From Rothia kristinae NBRC 15354 (lineage in GTDB: Bacteria > Actinomycetota > Actinomycetes > Actinomycetales > Micrococcaceae): DNA of 64,000 nucleotides. Shown here in pieces: positions 7,696 to 18,295 of the stretch. Below the pieces are notes generated by a model, which had not been told where the DNA came from, made no database searches, and saw only the letters and a list, made by a program, of their open reading frames with translations. The stretch's first letter is position 1; every line of letters begins with the position of its first letter. The stretch is taken from the NCBI RefSeq assembly GCF_001570865.1, contig NZ_BCSM01000001.1, positions 62,001 through 126,000 of the forward strand. The letters are read 5' to 3'. Both the position numbers and the translations under genes were made by a program.

Positions 7696-9213
7696 TCAGT
7701 CCGCGGTCCCGCCGAGCTCGGCGCGCAGCGCGTCGATGCGCGCCAGGGAGGAGTCCCGGCCCAGGATCTCCAGAGACTCGAACAGCGGCGGGGAGATCCG
7801 GGCCCCGGAGACCGCGATGCGCACGGGCCCGAAGGCCAGGCGCGGCTTGATCCCCAGGCCCTCCACGATGGCGTCTCGCAGGGCCTGCTCGATCGGGGCG
7901 GCCTCCCAGGTCTGCAGGTCCCCCAGCGCGGCCCGTGCGGCGTCGAGCACCTGGGGGGCGGACTCCTTCAGCTGCTTGCGGGCGTCCTCGGCGATCTCGA
8001 TCTGGTCGTCTGCGCGGAACAGGAACCCCAGCAGCCCCGGGGCCTCCCCCAGCAGCTGCATCCGCTCCTGCACCAGCGGCGCCGCCGCGTGCAGGATCTC
8101 CCGCTCCCGGTCGCTGAGGCTCTCGTGCACGATGCCGGCCTCGCGCAGATACGGGATCAGCCGCTCCTCGAACTCATCCCGGCCCAGCAGGCGGATGTGG
8201 GAGCCGTTGATCGCCTCGGCCTTCTTCACGTCGAAGCGCGCCGGGTTGGCCAGCACGTCGCGGACGTCGAAGTGCTCGACCATCTCCTGCAGGGAGAACA
8301 CGTCCTGATCCGAGGACAGGGACCAGCCCAGCAGCGCCAGGTAGTTGACCAGGCCCTCCTTGATGAACCCTGCCTCGCGCAGCAGGAAGAGGTTGGACTC
8401 CGGGTCCCGCTTCGACAGCTTCTTGTTGCCCTGGCCCATCACGTAGGGCAGGTGGCCGAACTCCGGGATGAACTCGGCGACGCCGATCTGCACCAGCGCC
8501 CGGTACAGCGCGATCTGCCGCGGCGTCGAGGAGAGCAGGTCCTCTCCGCGCAGCACGTGGGTGATGCCCATCAGCGCGTCGTCCACGGGGTTGACCAGAG
8601 GGTACAGGGGCTTGCCGTTGGCCCGGACCACCACGTAGTCGGGCACGGAGCCGGCCTTGAAGGTGATCTCCCCGCGGACCAGGTCGTGGAAGGTGATGTC
8701 CTCATCCGGCATCCGCAGGCGCAGCACCGGCTGGCGGCCCTCGGCGCGGAACGCGGCCTTCTCCTCCTCGGTGAGGTTCCGGTCGTGGTTGTCGTAGCCG
8801 AGCTTGGGGTCCTCGCCGCGCTCGCGGTGGCGCTGCTCGACCTCCTCGAGGGTGGAGAAGTCCTCGTAGACCAGGCCCGCGGCCACGAGCTTGTCGATGA
8901 CCTCGGCGTAGATCTCCCCGCGCTGGGACTGGCGGTACGGCTCGTGCGGCCCGCCGACGCCGACGCCCTCGTCCCAGTCGATGCCGAGCCAGTGCAGGGC
9001 CTCGATGACCTGCTGGAAGGACTCCTCGGAGTCCCGGGCGGCGTCGGTGTCCTCGATGCGGAACACCAGCGTGCCGCCGGTGTGCCGGGCGTAGGCCCAG
9101 TTGAACAGGGCCGTGCGGACCATGCCCACGTGCGGGGTGCCGGTGGGCGAAGGGCAGAAGCGCACGCGCACGGGGCGGTTTCCGCTCACGGTGGGGGTGA
9201 TGGCGTCGGACAT
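7696..9213 (-). CDS. gltX: Glutamate--tRNA ligase
   Basis: Class I aminoacyl-tRNA synthetase that attaches glutamate to tRNA-Glu and, in bacteria lacking glnS, also to tRNA-Gln. The 505-residue protein has the HIGH-type motif [26 protein letters not shown] split at its start and the KMSKS-type motif [19 protein letters not shown] and [18 protein letters not shown] are family segments. ATG at 9211-9213. Its cognate tRNA genes lie directly downstream on the same strand but have their own promoter and are separated by a terminator. Confidence 0.95.
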   Translation of the reverse strand: MSDAITPTVSGNRPVRVRFCPSPTGTPHVGMVRTALFNWAYARHTGGTLVFRIEDTDAARDSEESFQQVIEALHWLGIDWDEGVGVGGPHEPYRQSQRGEIYAEVIDKLVAAGLVYEDFSTLEEVEQRHRERGEDPKLGYDNHDRNLTEEEKAAFRAEGRQPVLRLRMPDEDITFHDLVRGEITFKAGSVPDYVVVRANGKPLYPLVNPVDDALMGITHVLRGEDLLSSTPRQIALYRALVQIGVAEFIPEFGHLPYVMGQGNKKLSKRDPESNLFLLREAGFIKEGLVNYLALLGWSLSSDQDVFSLQEMVEHFDVRDVLANPARFDVKKAEAINGSHIRLLGRDEFEERLIPYLREAGIVHESLSDREREILHAAAPLVQERMQLLGEAPGLLGFLFRADDQIEIAEDARKQLKESAPQVLDAARAALGDLQTWEAAPIEQALRDAIVEGLGIKPRLAFGPVRIAVSGARISPPLFESLEILGRDSSLARIDALRAELGGTAD

Positions 9214-9308
9214 ATCGGTGTTCAGCTCAGCTCTCTCGTGCGATGTTTCGGTGCGATGGTTCGTGTGATGGCGGGAGGGGGGGCGCCCGGGAGGGGGTGC
9301 TCGGCGGC

Positions 9309-10088
9309 TCAGGCGTCCCGGAAGGTGTTCACCAGCGGCCCGCCGATCCCCTCGATCTCGATCTCGACCTCCTGCCCGTCCCGGACCAGGCCCACCCCGT
9401 CCGGGGTGCCGGTGAGGATCACGTCCCCGGGCAGCAGGGTGAAGGCCTCGGAGACGGCGGCCACCAGCTCAGGCACGGAGAAGACCATGTCCGCGGTGGT
9501 CCCGTCCTGCACGAGGTCCCCGTCCAGCCAGGTGCGGATGGACAGCTCCTCGGTGTTCAGCTCGGTCTGGATCCACGGGCCCAGCGGGCAGGCACCGTCG
9601 AAGCCCTTGGCGCGCGCCCACTGCAGGTCCGTGCGCTGCAGGTCCCGGGCGGTGAGGTCGTTGGCCGCGGTGTAGCCGAAGACCACCTCCGGCACCCGCT
9701 CGACCGGCACGGACTTGGCCATGCGCCCGATCACCACGGCAAGCTCGGCCTCGTAGGAGACCTCCTCGCTGGCTTCGGGCAGGGTAATGGGGTCCCCGGG
9801 CCCGGCCACCGCGGTATTGGGCTTAAGGAACAGCTGCGGGGTGCTCGGGGTCGCGTTTCCCAGCTCCTCGGCGTGCCCGCTCCAGTTGCGCGCGACCCCG
9901 ACGATCTTGGAGCGCGGGATGATCGGGGAGACGAGGCGGACGTCGTCGATCGCGTAGGTCTGCCGGGTGGGCTGGATGCCGGTGTAGAAGGGATCGCCGG
10001 CCAGGACGGTCAGGATCTCCTCCCCCGGCCCACCGTCCACGCGGCCGAAGTGCAGTTCGTTCTCGGCGGTGAATCTCGCGATGCGCAT
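9309..10088 (-). CDS. Fumarylacetoacetate hydrolase family protein
   Basis: 259-residue enzyme of the FAH superfamily (2-hydroxyhepta-2,4-diene-1,7-dioate isomerase-like). Seen are [43 protein letters not shown] (metal-binding Glu residues), [27 protein letters not shown] and [18 protein letters not shown]. These members hydrolyse or decarboxylate acylpyruvate-like diketo acids with Mg2+; in cells many act as acylpyruvases or oxaloacetate decarboxylases. The substrate cannot be told from sequence. It sits between ilvE and gltX on the same strand, 78 bases past ilvE, and is a common neighbour of gltX in actinobacteria. Confidence 0.85.
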   Translation of the reverse strand: MRIARFTAENELHFGRVDGGPGEEILTVLAGDPFYTGIQPTRQTYAIDDVRLVSPIIPRSKIVGVARNWSGHAEELGNATPSTPQLFLKPNTAVAGPGDPITLPEASEEVSYEAELAVVIGRMAKSVPVERVPEVVFGYTAANDLTARDLQRTDLQWARAKGFDGACPLGPWIQTELNTEELSIRTWLDGDLVQDGTTADMVFSVPELVAAVSEAFTLLPGDVILTGTPDGVGLVRDGQEVEIEIEGIGGPLVNTFRDA

Positions 10089-10109
10089 GGCTCCCAGCCT
10101 AGCGCGTGG

Positions 10110-10151
10110 CCGCCCGGCCGACGCCGCGAGGGTGCGGCGCCGGCCGGGCGG
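10110..10151 (-). terminator. Terminator after ilvE
   Basis: CCGCCCGGCCG (10110-10120) pairs with CGGCCGGGCGG (10141-10151); the 20-base interior folds again as CGCCGC/GCGGCG. The hairpin begins 15 bases past the ilvE stop codon and separates ilvE from the FAH-family gene. Confidence 0.55.
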
Positions 10152-10166
10152 GAGGCGGCCGTCAGG

Positions 10167-11276
10167 TCACAGGACCCGGTGCATCCACCCGTAGGGGTCC
10201 TCGACGGTGCCGTGCTGGATGCCCACCAGCTGATCGCGCAGCCAGGTGGTGATCTCCCCGTTGGTCTGCGCCGGGGCGGGGATCTCCCCGCGCTCGGAGA
10301 GCAGCCGGCCCATGGGGGCGATCACCGCGGCGGTGCCGCAGGCGAAGATCTCGGCGATCTGCCCGGAGGCGACGCCCTCACGCCACTCCCCCAGGGTCAC
10401 GGTGCGCTCCTCGACCTCGATCCCGTGGTCCTGGGCCAGGTGGATCACGGAGTCGCGGGTGATGCCGGGCAGGATGGTGCCGGTCAGCTCCGGGGTCACC
10501 AGCTTCCCATCGCGGGTGACGAAGAACACGTTCATTCCGCCGAGCTCCTCAACGGCGTCCTCGCGGTTCCGGTCGGTGAAGATCACCTGCTTGCAGCCCT
10601 GCGCCTCGCCCTCCAGCTGGGGCAGCAGGCTGGCGGCGTAGTTGCCGCCGCACTTGGCGAATCCGGTGCCGCCGGCGTGGGTCCGCGCCCAGGTGGTGGA
10701 CAGCCAGATGTCCACCGGCTCGGGGGTGCCGAAGTAGTTGCCCGCCGGGGAGGCGATGACCTCGTAGAGCACCTCCCGGGAGGGACGCACCCCGAGGAAG
10801 GGCTCGGTGGCGATCATGAAGGGCCGCAGGTACAGGGAGGTGCCCTCCCCGTCGGGGATCCAGCGGTGATCGCGGCGCACGAGCTCGTCCAGGGAGGCCA
10901 GGAACAGCTCCGGGGGCAGGGCGGGCAGGGTCAGGCGCTCGGCCGAGCGGTTCAGCCGAGCCGCGTTGGCCTCGGGGCGGAACAGCCACACGGAGCCGTC
11001 GGCGTGCCGGTAGGCCTTCAGGCCCTCGAAGACCTCCTGGCCGTAGTGGAACACGGCGCTGGCAGGGTCCAGCTGCAGCGGCGCGCGGGGTTCGATCCGC
11101 GGGTCCGTCCAGGTGCCCTCCTCCGGGCTGCGCCCGCTCCACCGGATCGCGGCGACGTAGTCCGTGGCGTGGTCCCCGAAGCCCGGATCGGCGAGGATCT
11201 CCCGACGCCGGGCATCGCTGACCGGATCGGTGTTCTCGACGAAGCGGAAGGAGGGCTGGGGCTGCTCGGGGGTCAT
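10167..11276 (-). CDS. ilvE: Branched-chain amino acid aminotransferase
   Basis: PLP enzyme that makes leucine, isoleucine and valine from their keto acids with glutamate. The 369-residue product has the fold type IV motifs FHYGQEVFEGLKAYR (about residues 77-90), LYLRPFMIATEP, and GGTGFAKCGGNYAASLLPQ with the PLP-binding lysine at residue 208. Near the end are EELGGMNVFF and FACGTAAVIAPM. Size and motifs fit the actinobacterial IlvE group. ATG at 11274-11276 follows a 65-base gap after leuB. Joint location with leuB, serA and ilvBNC fits the role. Confidence 0.94.
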   Translation of the reverse strand: MTPEQPQPSFRFVENTDPVSDARRREILADPGFGDHATDYVAAIRWSGRSPEEGTWTDPRIEPRAPLQLDPASAVFHYGQEVFEGLKAYRHADGSVWLFRPEANAARLNRSAERLTLPALPPELFLASLDELVRRDHRWIPDGEGTSLYLRPFMIATEPFLGVRPSREVLYEVIASPAGNYFGTPEPVDIWLSTTWARTHAGGTGFAKCGGNYAASLLPQLEGEAQGCKQVIFTDRNREDAVEELGGMNVFFVTRDGKLVTPELTGTILPGITRDSVIHLAQDHGIEVEERTVTLGEWREGVASGQIAEIFACGTAAVIAPMGRLLSERGEIPAPAQTNGEITTWLRDQLVGIQHGTVEDPYGWMHRVL

Positions 11277-11341
11277 GGGAGGGGTTCCTCGTTTCGGTGC
11301 TGGGATGGCGGGTTTCTCGGGGGCGGCGGGCGGTCGGGCGG

Positions 11342-12418
11342 TCACAGGCGGGTCAGGATGGCCTCCCCGATCTCGGCGGTGGAGCGTTCGGCTCCGGAGC
11401 GCTCCCGCAGGTCGGCTTCCACGGCCCGCTCGATGCCGGCGGCCGCCGCCTCCATCCCGCGGTGGCGCAGCAGGAGCGCGCCGGCCAGGATCGCCGCGGT
11501 GGGATCGGCGATCCCCCGTCCCGCGATGTCCGGGGCCGAGCCGTGCACGGGCTCGAACATCGAGGGGTGGGCCCCGGAGGCGTCGATGTTCCCGCACGCG
11601 GCGTATCCGATGCCTCCGGTGATCGCCCCGGCCTGGTCGGTGAGGATGTCCCCGAAGAGGTTGTCCGTGACGATCACGTCGAAGCGGGAGGGGTCCGTGG
11701 TCAGGAAGATCGTCGCCGCATCCACGTGCAGGTAGTCCACGGCGACGTCGGGATGCTCGGCGGCCAGCTCGTCGAGGATCCGGGAGTACAGCCGCCCCGC
11801 GTGCACGAGGACGTTGGTCTTGTGCACCAGGGTCAGGCGCCGGCGCCGGGTCTCGGCCAGCTCGAAGGCGTAGCGCACGAGGCGGCGGATCCCGTGGGCC
11901 GTGTTCACGGAGACCTCGGTGGCGATCTCGTGATCGGTGCCGGTGCGCAGGGAGCCGCCGCTGCCGGTGTAGGGCCCCTCGGTGCCCTCGCGCACGACGA
12001 CGAAGTCGATCTCCCCCGGATCGCGCAGCGGCGAGACGGCCCCGGGCAGCAGCCGGGAGGGGCGCAGGTTGACGTAGTGGTCGAAGGCGAAGCGCAGGCG
12101 CAGGAGGATCTCCCGCTCCACGAGCCCGGAGGGCACCTCGGCCGACCGCGGATCCGCCCCGACGGCGCCGAACAGGATCGCGTCGTGTTCGGCCAGCCGA
12201 GCGAGGGTGCCCTCGGTGAGGGTCTCCCCGGTGCGCAGCCAGTGCTCGGCGCCCAGGGCGTACTCGGTGGAGCGCACGGCGACGCCCTCGGTCTCGGCCG
12301 CGCGCACCAGCACGCGGTGGGCCTGCTCGGTCACCTCGGGGCCGATCCCGTCCCCGGGGATGACGGCCAGGTCCAGCGCGGCGGAGGAGGGGGCGGGGGG
12401 CTCAGACGTGGTGGGCAT
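11342..12418 (-). CDS. leuB: 3-isopropylmalate dehydrogenase
   Basis: Oxidative decarboxylation of 3-isopropylmalate in leucine synthesis. The 358-residue product begins its domain with [19 protein letters not shown]. It shows the substrate-binding lysine and tyrosine regions [14 protein letters not shown] and [24 protein letters not shown], and [20 protein letters not shown] at 12416-12418 was chosen because the domain starts soon after; a longer in-frame reading to 12466 adds residues not seen in the family. An SD-like GAGGAC lies rather far upstream. leuB is apart from leuCD in this genome. Confidence 0.92.
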   Translation of the reverse strand: MPTTSEPPAPSSAALDLAVIPGDGIGPEVTEQAHRVLVRAAETEGVAVRSTEYALGAEHWLRTGETLTEGTLARLAEHDAILFGAVGADPRSAEVPSGLVEREILLRLRFAFDHYVNLRPSRLLPGAVSPLRDPGEIDFVVVREGTEGPYTGSGGSLRTGTDHEIATEVSVNTAHGIRRLVRYAFELAETRRRRLTLVHKTNVLVHAGRLYSRILDELAAEHPDVAVDYLHVDAATIFLTTDPSRFDVIVTDNLFGDILTDQAGAITGGIGYAACGNIDASGAHPSMFEPVHGSAPDIAGRGIADPTAAILAGALLLRHRGMEAAAAGIERAVEADLRERSGAERSTAEIGEAILTRL

Positions 12419-12472
12419 GACACCACGGTAGTCCTCGGGTCCTCGCGGAAACCGCATCCTGGACACCCCGTC

Positions 12473-13081
12473 TCACGATGTGAACCCCAGTCCCCGGTGG
12501 GCGGCCCCGCGCACGGCGAGCCAGGCCAGCCCGGCCCAGGCGGCCGCCCACAGCACCGAGGCGAAGGTGCCGACGATGAAGCGCTCGGCTCCCGCCCCGC
12601 CGCGCAGCTGCCCGAGGCGTCCCAGCCCCTTGATCGCCGCGATCACGCCGAGCCCGGCCGGCCAGCCCAGCAGCAGCGCGGCGAAGACCGCGGCCCGCTC
12701 CAGCAGCCCGATCCACAGTCCGCCGCGCAGCACGGGATCCCGCTCCGGATCCTGCGGCTCAGACGGGCCGGCCGAGCCGTCGGGAATCGTCGTGCGGTGG
12801 GCCAGCCCGAGCACGGCGGCGCTGACGACCGATCCGCCCGGGGCCGCCGCTCCCGCGCACCCGAGCACGAGCAGCAGGACCTCGACGGCGCCGAGGCTGG
12901 GCGCCTGGCCTGCGAGCGTGCCGGGATCGGCGAGCAGCAGCACCGCGCACACCACCAGCAGGGCCAGCAGCACGGCCGCCCAGGCCACCCGCCGCCGCGT
13001 GGAGGCCAGCGGCACGCGCAGGCAGGTGACGGCCCCGATGAAGGCGGCGGTCAGGGACAGGACGAGGGCGATGAAGGTCAT
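12473..13081 (-). CDS. Membrane protein coupled to a SatD-like regulator
   Basis: 202-residue protein with about five hydrophobic stretches: MTFIALVLSLTAAFIGAVTC at the N-terminus, [59 protein letters not shown], and FIVGTFASVLWAAAWAGLAWLAV. It is therefore an inner-membrane protein with no recognised enzyme motif. Its ATG overlaps the stop codon of the upstream HTH gene by four bases (ATGA), so translation is coupled and the two products probably act together. Membrane partners of this kind accompany SatD-like genes in related bacteria (from memory). Function unknown. Confidence 0.7.
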   Translation of the reverse strand: MTFIALVLSLTAAFIGAVTCLRVPLASTRRRVAWAAVLLALLVVCAVLLLADPGTLAGQAPSLGAVEVLLLVLGCAGAAAPGGSVVSAAVLGLAHRTTIPDGSAGPSEPQDPERDPVLRGGLWIGLLERAAVFAALLLGWPAGLGVIAAIKGLGRLGQLRGGAGAERFIVGTFASVLWAAAWAGLAWLAVRGAAHRGLGFTS

Positions 13082-13800
13082 GGTCTGCTCCCATCGGTCG
13101 GTGTGCCGGAGGTCCGAGGATTCGAGGCCCGGGCCTCGGAGCCCTCGCGCGCCTCGAGGGCCGCGGCCAGCGCGACGGCGTGGCCCATGACCTCCTCGAG
13201 TGGGCGGTACAGGGCGGTGTCCAGCCGCTCGGAGACGGCCTGCTGGGTGATGCCAAGCCGGGCCGCGGCCTCGGCCTGGGTCAGGCCGGTCAGCGCCAGG
13301 TCGTAGGCCTGCCGCGTGGTCTCGCGCTGCCGAGCGCGCACCCGCAGGATCAGGCGCAGCTGGGCCTGCACGGCGGCGGCCAGATCCGGTGCACCCGGCC
13401 GGGGTGCATCCGGGTCCGGTTCCGCGGAAGATGGCCCGGCAGGGTCGGCGTCGGCGGGGCCGCCCTGGAAGCCCAGGTGCGAGGGGTCGGCCTTGGCCTG
13501 CTCGACGGCGGTGCGCGCCCGGAGGAAGGCGGGGCCGCGCCCGGCCCGGGAATCCGGCTGCCCCGCCGGGAGGCGGGCCGGGCCCTGCCCGATCCCGCAG
13601 TGCCACCGGCCGGTCAGGGCCAGCTCCACCGCGCAGCGCAGCGCGTCCCGGGCCTCATCGAACACCGCCTGGGCCTCATCCCCGGCGGTCCGGGCGAAGG
13701 GCAGGCGGGCGCGATCCGCCCAGGGGGCGCCGTCCAGCTCCGGGATGCGATCCGGGTGGTGGCGGGAGTCGATCTGATCGACCGTGAGCACGAACACCAT
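13078..13800 (-). CDS. SatD-like helix-turn-helix protein
   Basis: 240 residues. The N-terminus MVFVLTVDQIDSRHHPDRIPEL and the PFARTAGDEAQAVFDE segment resemble SatD-family proteins. The C-terminal part has a clear helix-turn-helix, LTGLTQAEAAARLGITQQAVSERLDTALYRP (about residues 178-208). A Pro/Asp-rich linker separates them. The gene appears leaderless: TAGGAT ends six bases before the ATG. Two copies of ACAAGGC-N4-GCCTTGT overlap and precede this promoter, so the protein, or another factor, probably binds there. SatD was named for acid tolerance in Streptococcus mutans; its biochemical role is not established, and the family assignment is from memory. Confidence 0.6.
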   Translation of the reverse strand: MVFVLTVDQIDSRHHPDRIPELDGAPWADRARLPFARTAGDEAQAVFDEARDALRCAVELALTGRWHCGIGQGPARLPAGQPDSRAGRGPAFLRARTAVEQAKADPSHLGFQGGPADADPAGPSSAEPDPDAPRPGAPDLAAAVQAQLRLILRVRARQRETTRQAYDLALTGLTQAEAAARLGITQQAVSERLDTALYRPLEEVMGHAVALAAALEAREGSEARASNPRTSGTPTDGSRP

Positions 13801-13806
13801 GGAACG

Positions 13807-13858
13807 ATCCTACAAGGCCATAGCCTTGTGTGCACCCCTCACAAGGCAGGAGCCTTGT
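13807..13858 (-). promoter_or_regulatory. Promoter with two palindromic operators for the SatD-like operon
   Basis: Two perfect copies of ACAAGGC-N4-GCCTTGT lie at 13812-13829 and 13841-13858, 29 bases apart. On the minus strand the -10-like TAGGAT is at 13812-13807, six bases before the ATG, so the first palindrome falls exactly where the -35/-10 spacer should be and the second lies upstream of the -35. No good -35 is visible. This layout fits tight autorepression. The whole element fits into the 62 bases between metG and the SatD-like gene. Confidence 0.7.
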
Positions 13859-13862
13859 CTGC

Positions 13863-15413
13863 TCAGGACTCGGGCAGCTCCACGCGGGGGAAGATCCCCT
13901 GCGGACTGGGCAGCTCGGTGCCGGGGCGGATGCGCTGCTCGACGGCGGAGAACATCCGCGCCGAGCCCTCCTCTTGGCCCAGCTGATCCAGGAGCCGGGC
14001 CATCGACGTCGGCATCACCGGCTGCACCAGCAGCGCCACGATCCGCAGGACCTCCAGCGTCGTGGCCAGCACGGCCGCCATCCGCTCCGGGTCCGCCTTG
14101 CGCAGCTTCCACGGCTCCTGGGCGGTGAAGTAGCGGTTGGCCTCGGCGATCACCCGCCAGATCCGATCCAGCGCGCGGTGGAAGTCCAGGACCTCCAGGT
14201 CCCGGCGCACCGCCGGCAGCAGCGCGTCGGCGGCCTGAAGCAGGGCGGCGTCCTCCGGGGTCGGCTCCCCGGCCTCCGGGACCTTTCCCCCGCAGTTCTT
14301 CGCGACCATGGACAGCGAGCGCTGGGCGAGGTTGCCCAGGTCGTTGGCCAGGTCCGAGTTGATCCGCGAGACGATCGCCGGGGCGCTGTAGGAGCCGTCC
14401 TGGCCGAAGGTGACCTCGCGCAGCAGGAAGAACCGCAGCGGGTCCACCCCGAAGGAGTCCACCAGCTGCGCCGGATCCAGCACGTTGCCCACGGACTTGG
14501 ACATCTTGGCCCCGTCCACGAGCAGGAAGCCGTGGGCGAAGACGTTGCGGGGCAGCTCGATGCCGGCCGACCAGAGGAAGGCCGGCCAGTAGACCGTGTG
14601 GAAGCGGATGATGTCCTTGCCGATCACGTGGAAGTCCGCCGGCCAGTAGCGGCGGAACATCTCGCCGTCGACGTCCGGGAAGCCCAGGCCGGTGAGGTAG
14701 TTGGTGAGGGCGTCCACCCACACATACATGATGTGCTTCGGATCCCCCGGCACGGGGATGCCCCAGTCGAAGGTGGTCCGGGAGATGGACAGATCCCGCA
14801 GCCCCGAGGCCACGAAGGAGGCGACCTCGTTGCGCCGGTGCTCCGGCATGGCCAGGCCCTCGGTGCGGTACAGCTCCAGCAGGCGGTCCTGGTACTTGGA
14901 GAGGCGGAAGAAGTAGGACTCCTCCTCCGTCCACTCCACCTCGGTGTCGGTGGGGATCGCGTAGCGCACCCCGTCCGAGCGTAGCTCCGTCTCCTCCTCG
15001 GCGTAGAAGGCCTCATCGCGCACCGAATACCACCCGGCGTAGGTGTCCAGGTAGATGTCCCCGTTGGCCTCCATGCGCCGCCACATCTCCTGGCAAGCGG
15101 CCGCGTGGTCGGGATCCGTGGTGCGGATGAACCGGTCGTAGCTGATCCCCAGCAGATCGTCCATGGCCCGGATCTTCGCGGAGTTGGCGTCGGCCAGCTC
15201 CTTGGCGGTGATGCCCTGCTTAGCCGCGGAGGTCTGCATCTTCTGTCCGTGCTCATCCGTGCCGGTCTGGAATCGCACGTCGTAGCCGTCCAGGCGCTTG
15301 AACCGGGCCAACACGTCGCAGGCGATGTGCTCGTAGGCGTGGCCGATGTGCGGATCCCCGTTGGGGTAGACGATCGCGGTGGTGAGGTAGTACGGATCGG
15401 CGGGTGAAGTCAT
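13863..15413 (-). CDS. metG: Methionine--tRNA ligase
   Basis: Class I synthetase. The 516-residue protein has the HIGH motif YPNGDPHIGHAYEHIACDVLAR at the N-terminus, FQTGTDEHGQK, and the KMSKS motif LLVDGAKMSKSVGNVLDP near residue 300. It lacks the zinc knuckle cysteines and the C-terminal tRNA-binding domain, so it belongs to the short MetG class common in actinobacteria. ATG at 15411-15413 is preceded by GGGAG; an upstream GTG at 15422 is possible but less likely. It is 36 bases after serA on the same strand. Confidence 0.94.
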   Translation of the reverse strand: MTSPADPYYLTTAIVYPNGDPHIGHAYEHIACDVLARFKRLDGYDVRFQTGTDEHGQKMQTSAAKQGITAKELADANSAKIRAMDDLLGISYDRFIRTTDPDHAAACQEMWRRMEANGDIYLDTYAGWYSVRDEAFYAEEETELRSDGVRYAIPTDTEVEWTEEESYFFRLSKYQDRLLELYRTEGLAMPEHRRNEVASFVASGLRDLSISRTTFDWGIPVPGDPKHIMYVWVDALTNYLTGLGFPDVDGEMFRRYWPADFHVIGKDIIRFHTVYWPAFLWSAGIELPRNVFAHGFLLVDGAKMSKSVGNVLDPAQLVDSFGVDPLRFFLLREVTFGQDGSYSAPAIVSRINSDLANDLGNLAQRSLSMVAKNCGGKVPEAGEPTPEDAALLQAADALLPAVRRDLEVLDFHRALDRIWRVIAEANRYFTAQEPWKLRKADPERMAAVLATTLEVLRIVALLVQPVMPTSMARLLDQLGQEEGSARMFSAVEQRIRPGTELPSPQGIFPRVELPES

Positions 15414-15449
15414 GGCTCCCACTGTATCGAGGTGGCGGATCCTGCGGGC

Positions 15450-17045
15450 TCAGTCCGTCAGGGACACGGCCGCGGCCAGGCCGGCGCGGATGGTGTCCCG
15501 GATGGAGGCGACCATCGCGGGGGCGGCCGGGGAGTCCAGGGCGAGCACGGAGAAGGCCCGCTCCTCGTTCTCGGCCCGCGAGACCTGCATGCCGGCGATG
15601 TTGACCCCGGCGGTGCCCAGCAGGGTCCCCATCGCGGCGATGATCCCCGGGCGATCCCGATAGTCCAGCAGGAGCATGTGGTCGGTGAGGTTGACCTCGA
15701 AGTCGAAGCCGTTGATCCCGGTGAGCTTCTCCACCAGCTTGGGGCCGGTGACCGTGCCGGAGACGGACAGCCGGGTGCCGTCGGCCAGGATCGCGCTGAT
15801 CGTGGTCTCGTTGCGGAAGCCCTCGACCTCGGGGGTGGTCACCAGGGAGGTCTCCACCTGCCGCTGCTCGGCGATCATGGGGGCGTTGACGTAGGAGACC
15901 TTCTCCGAGACCACGTCGGTGAACACGCCTTTGAGGGCCGCCAGGCGCAGGGAGGAGACGTCCTTCTGCGCGATCTCCCCCGCGATGCGCACCTCGATGC
16001 TGGTCAGCGGCGAGTCCGTGCTCAGGGCGGTGAGCACCCGCCCGAGCTTCTCGGCCAGCGCGATGCCGGGGCGCACGTCGGCGTCGATGGGTCCGCCGGC
16101 GATGTTGACCGCGTCCGGGACGAGCTCGCCCTCCAGGGCCAGCTTCACGGAGCGGGCCACGGACACCCCGGCCTTCTCCTGGGCCTCGCGGGTGGAGGCG
16201 CCCAGGTGCGGGGTGGTCACCACCTGCGGCAGGTCCACCAGGTCCAGCCCGGTGTCCGGCTCCGTCTCGAAGACATCCAGCGCGGCCCCGGCGATCTGCC
16301 CCTCCTTCAGGGCCTGGGCCAGGGCACGCTCATCCACCAGTCCGCCGCGGGCGACGTTGACGACGACGGCCGTGTCCTTCATCGCGGCGAAGGCCTCGGC
16401 CCCGAGCATCCCGATGGTCTCGGGGGTCTTGGGCATGTGGATGGTGATCACGTCGGCCTCGGCCAGCAGGGTCTCCAGGTCCGTCAGGCGCACGCCCAGG
16501 GAGGCCGCGCGCGGGGCGGTGACGAAGGGGTCGTAGGCCAGCAGCTCGGTGCCGAAGGGCGCCAGGCGCTCGGCCACCAGCCCGCCGATGCGCCCGAGGC
16601 CGATGATGCCGACCTTCTTCTCGTACAGCTCGGTGCCGGTGTAGGCCGAGCGCTTCCACTCCCCGGCCCGCAGCGAGGCGTTGGCCTGGGAGATGTTGCG
16701 CAGCAGACCCAGGATGTGCCCGACGGTCAGCTCGGCGGCGGAGATGATGTTGGAGGTGGGGGCGTTGACCACCATGATCCCCGCGGCCGTGGCGGCGGGG
16801 ATGTCCACGTTGTCCAGGCCGACCCCGGCGCGGGCGATGACCTTCAGGCGGTGGGCGGCGGCGATGGCCTCGGCGTCCAGGGTCGTGGCCGAGCGGATCA
16901 GGATCGCGTCGACCTCGGCGATGTCGGCCAGCAGCCGGGTGCGGTCCGCGCCGTCGGTGCGGCGGATCTCGAAGGCCGGGCCCAGGGCCTCGACGGTCGC
17001 GGGAGAGAGCTCTTCGGCGAGCAGGACGACGGGCTTGTCGCTCAC
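15450..17045 (-). CDS. serA: D-3-phosphoglycerate dehydrogenase
   Basis: First enzyme of serine synthesis, oxidising 3-phosphoglycerate with NAD+. The 531-residue protein is the long actinobacterial form. Substrate and nucleotide domains contain ARAGVGLDNVDIPAATAAGI, VGIIGLGRIGGLVAERL and THLG-type catalytic histidine region TTPHLGASTREAQEKAG. These are followed by the extra allosteric substrate-binding domain and a C-terminal ACT domain (DHMLLLDYRDRPGIIAAMGTLLG) that senses serine. Start is GTG at 17043-17045. It lies downstream of ilvC beyond a long palindrome, as in many actinobacteria. Confidence 0.95.
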   Translation of the reverse strand: MSDKPVVLLAEELSPATVEALGPAFEIRRTDGADRTRLLADIAEVDAILIRSATTLDAEAIAAAHRLKVIARAGVGLDNVDIPAATAAGIMVVNAPTSNIISAAELTVGHILGLLRNISQANASLRAGEWKRSAYTGTELYEKKVGIIGLGRIGGLVAERLAPFGTELLAYDPFVTAPRAASLGVRLTDLETLLAEADVITIHMPKTPETIGMLGAEAFAAMKDTAVVVNVARGGLVDERALAQALKEGQIAGAALDVFETEPDTGLDLVDLPQVVTTPHLGASTREAQEKAGVSVARSVKLALEGELVPDAVNIAGGPIDADVRPGIALAEKLGRVLTALSTDSPLTSIEVRIAGEIAQKDVSSLRLAALKGVFTDVVSEKVSYVNAPMIAEQRQVETSLVTTPEVEGFRNETTISAILADGTRLSVSGTVTGPKLVEKLTGINGFDFEVNLTDHMLLLDYRDRPGIIAAMGTLLGTAGVNIAGMQVSRAENEERAFSVLALDSPAAPAMVASIRDTIRAGLAAAVSLTD

Positions 17046-17140
17046 GGGGGTTCCTTCGCTTGGGGTGCGGCGGGGGGTGGGTATCCGCGGATGCGGGGTG
17101 GAGTGGTGCGGCGCTGGGGGTGCCCCGCGAGGGCGGGGCG

Positions 17141-17172
17141 GCCGGGGCGGAGGAAGCTTCCTCCGCCCCGGC
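17141..17172 (-). terminator. Perfect 32-bp palindrome after ilvC
   Basis: 16-bp arms meet without a loop at AAG|CTT (17156/17157); outer sequence GCCGGGGCGGAGG and its complement. It begins 14 bases past the ilvC stop codon, as expected for a terminator hairpin of the ilvBNC operon. There is no T-run, so it may only reduce read-through into serA. Confidence 0.6.
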
Positions 17173-17185
17173 GCACCGGAGGGGA

Positions 17186-18295
<1,110 letters not shown>

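Noticed and set aside
7504-9675. Open frame of 723 codons on the plus strand opposite gltX
   Set aside because: Shadow of gltX; it also runs through the tRNA-Gln gene and two gene ends.
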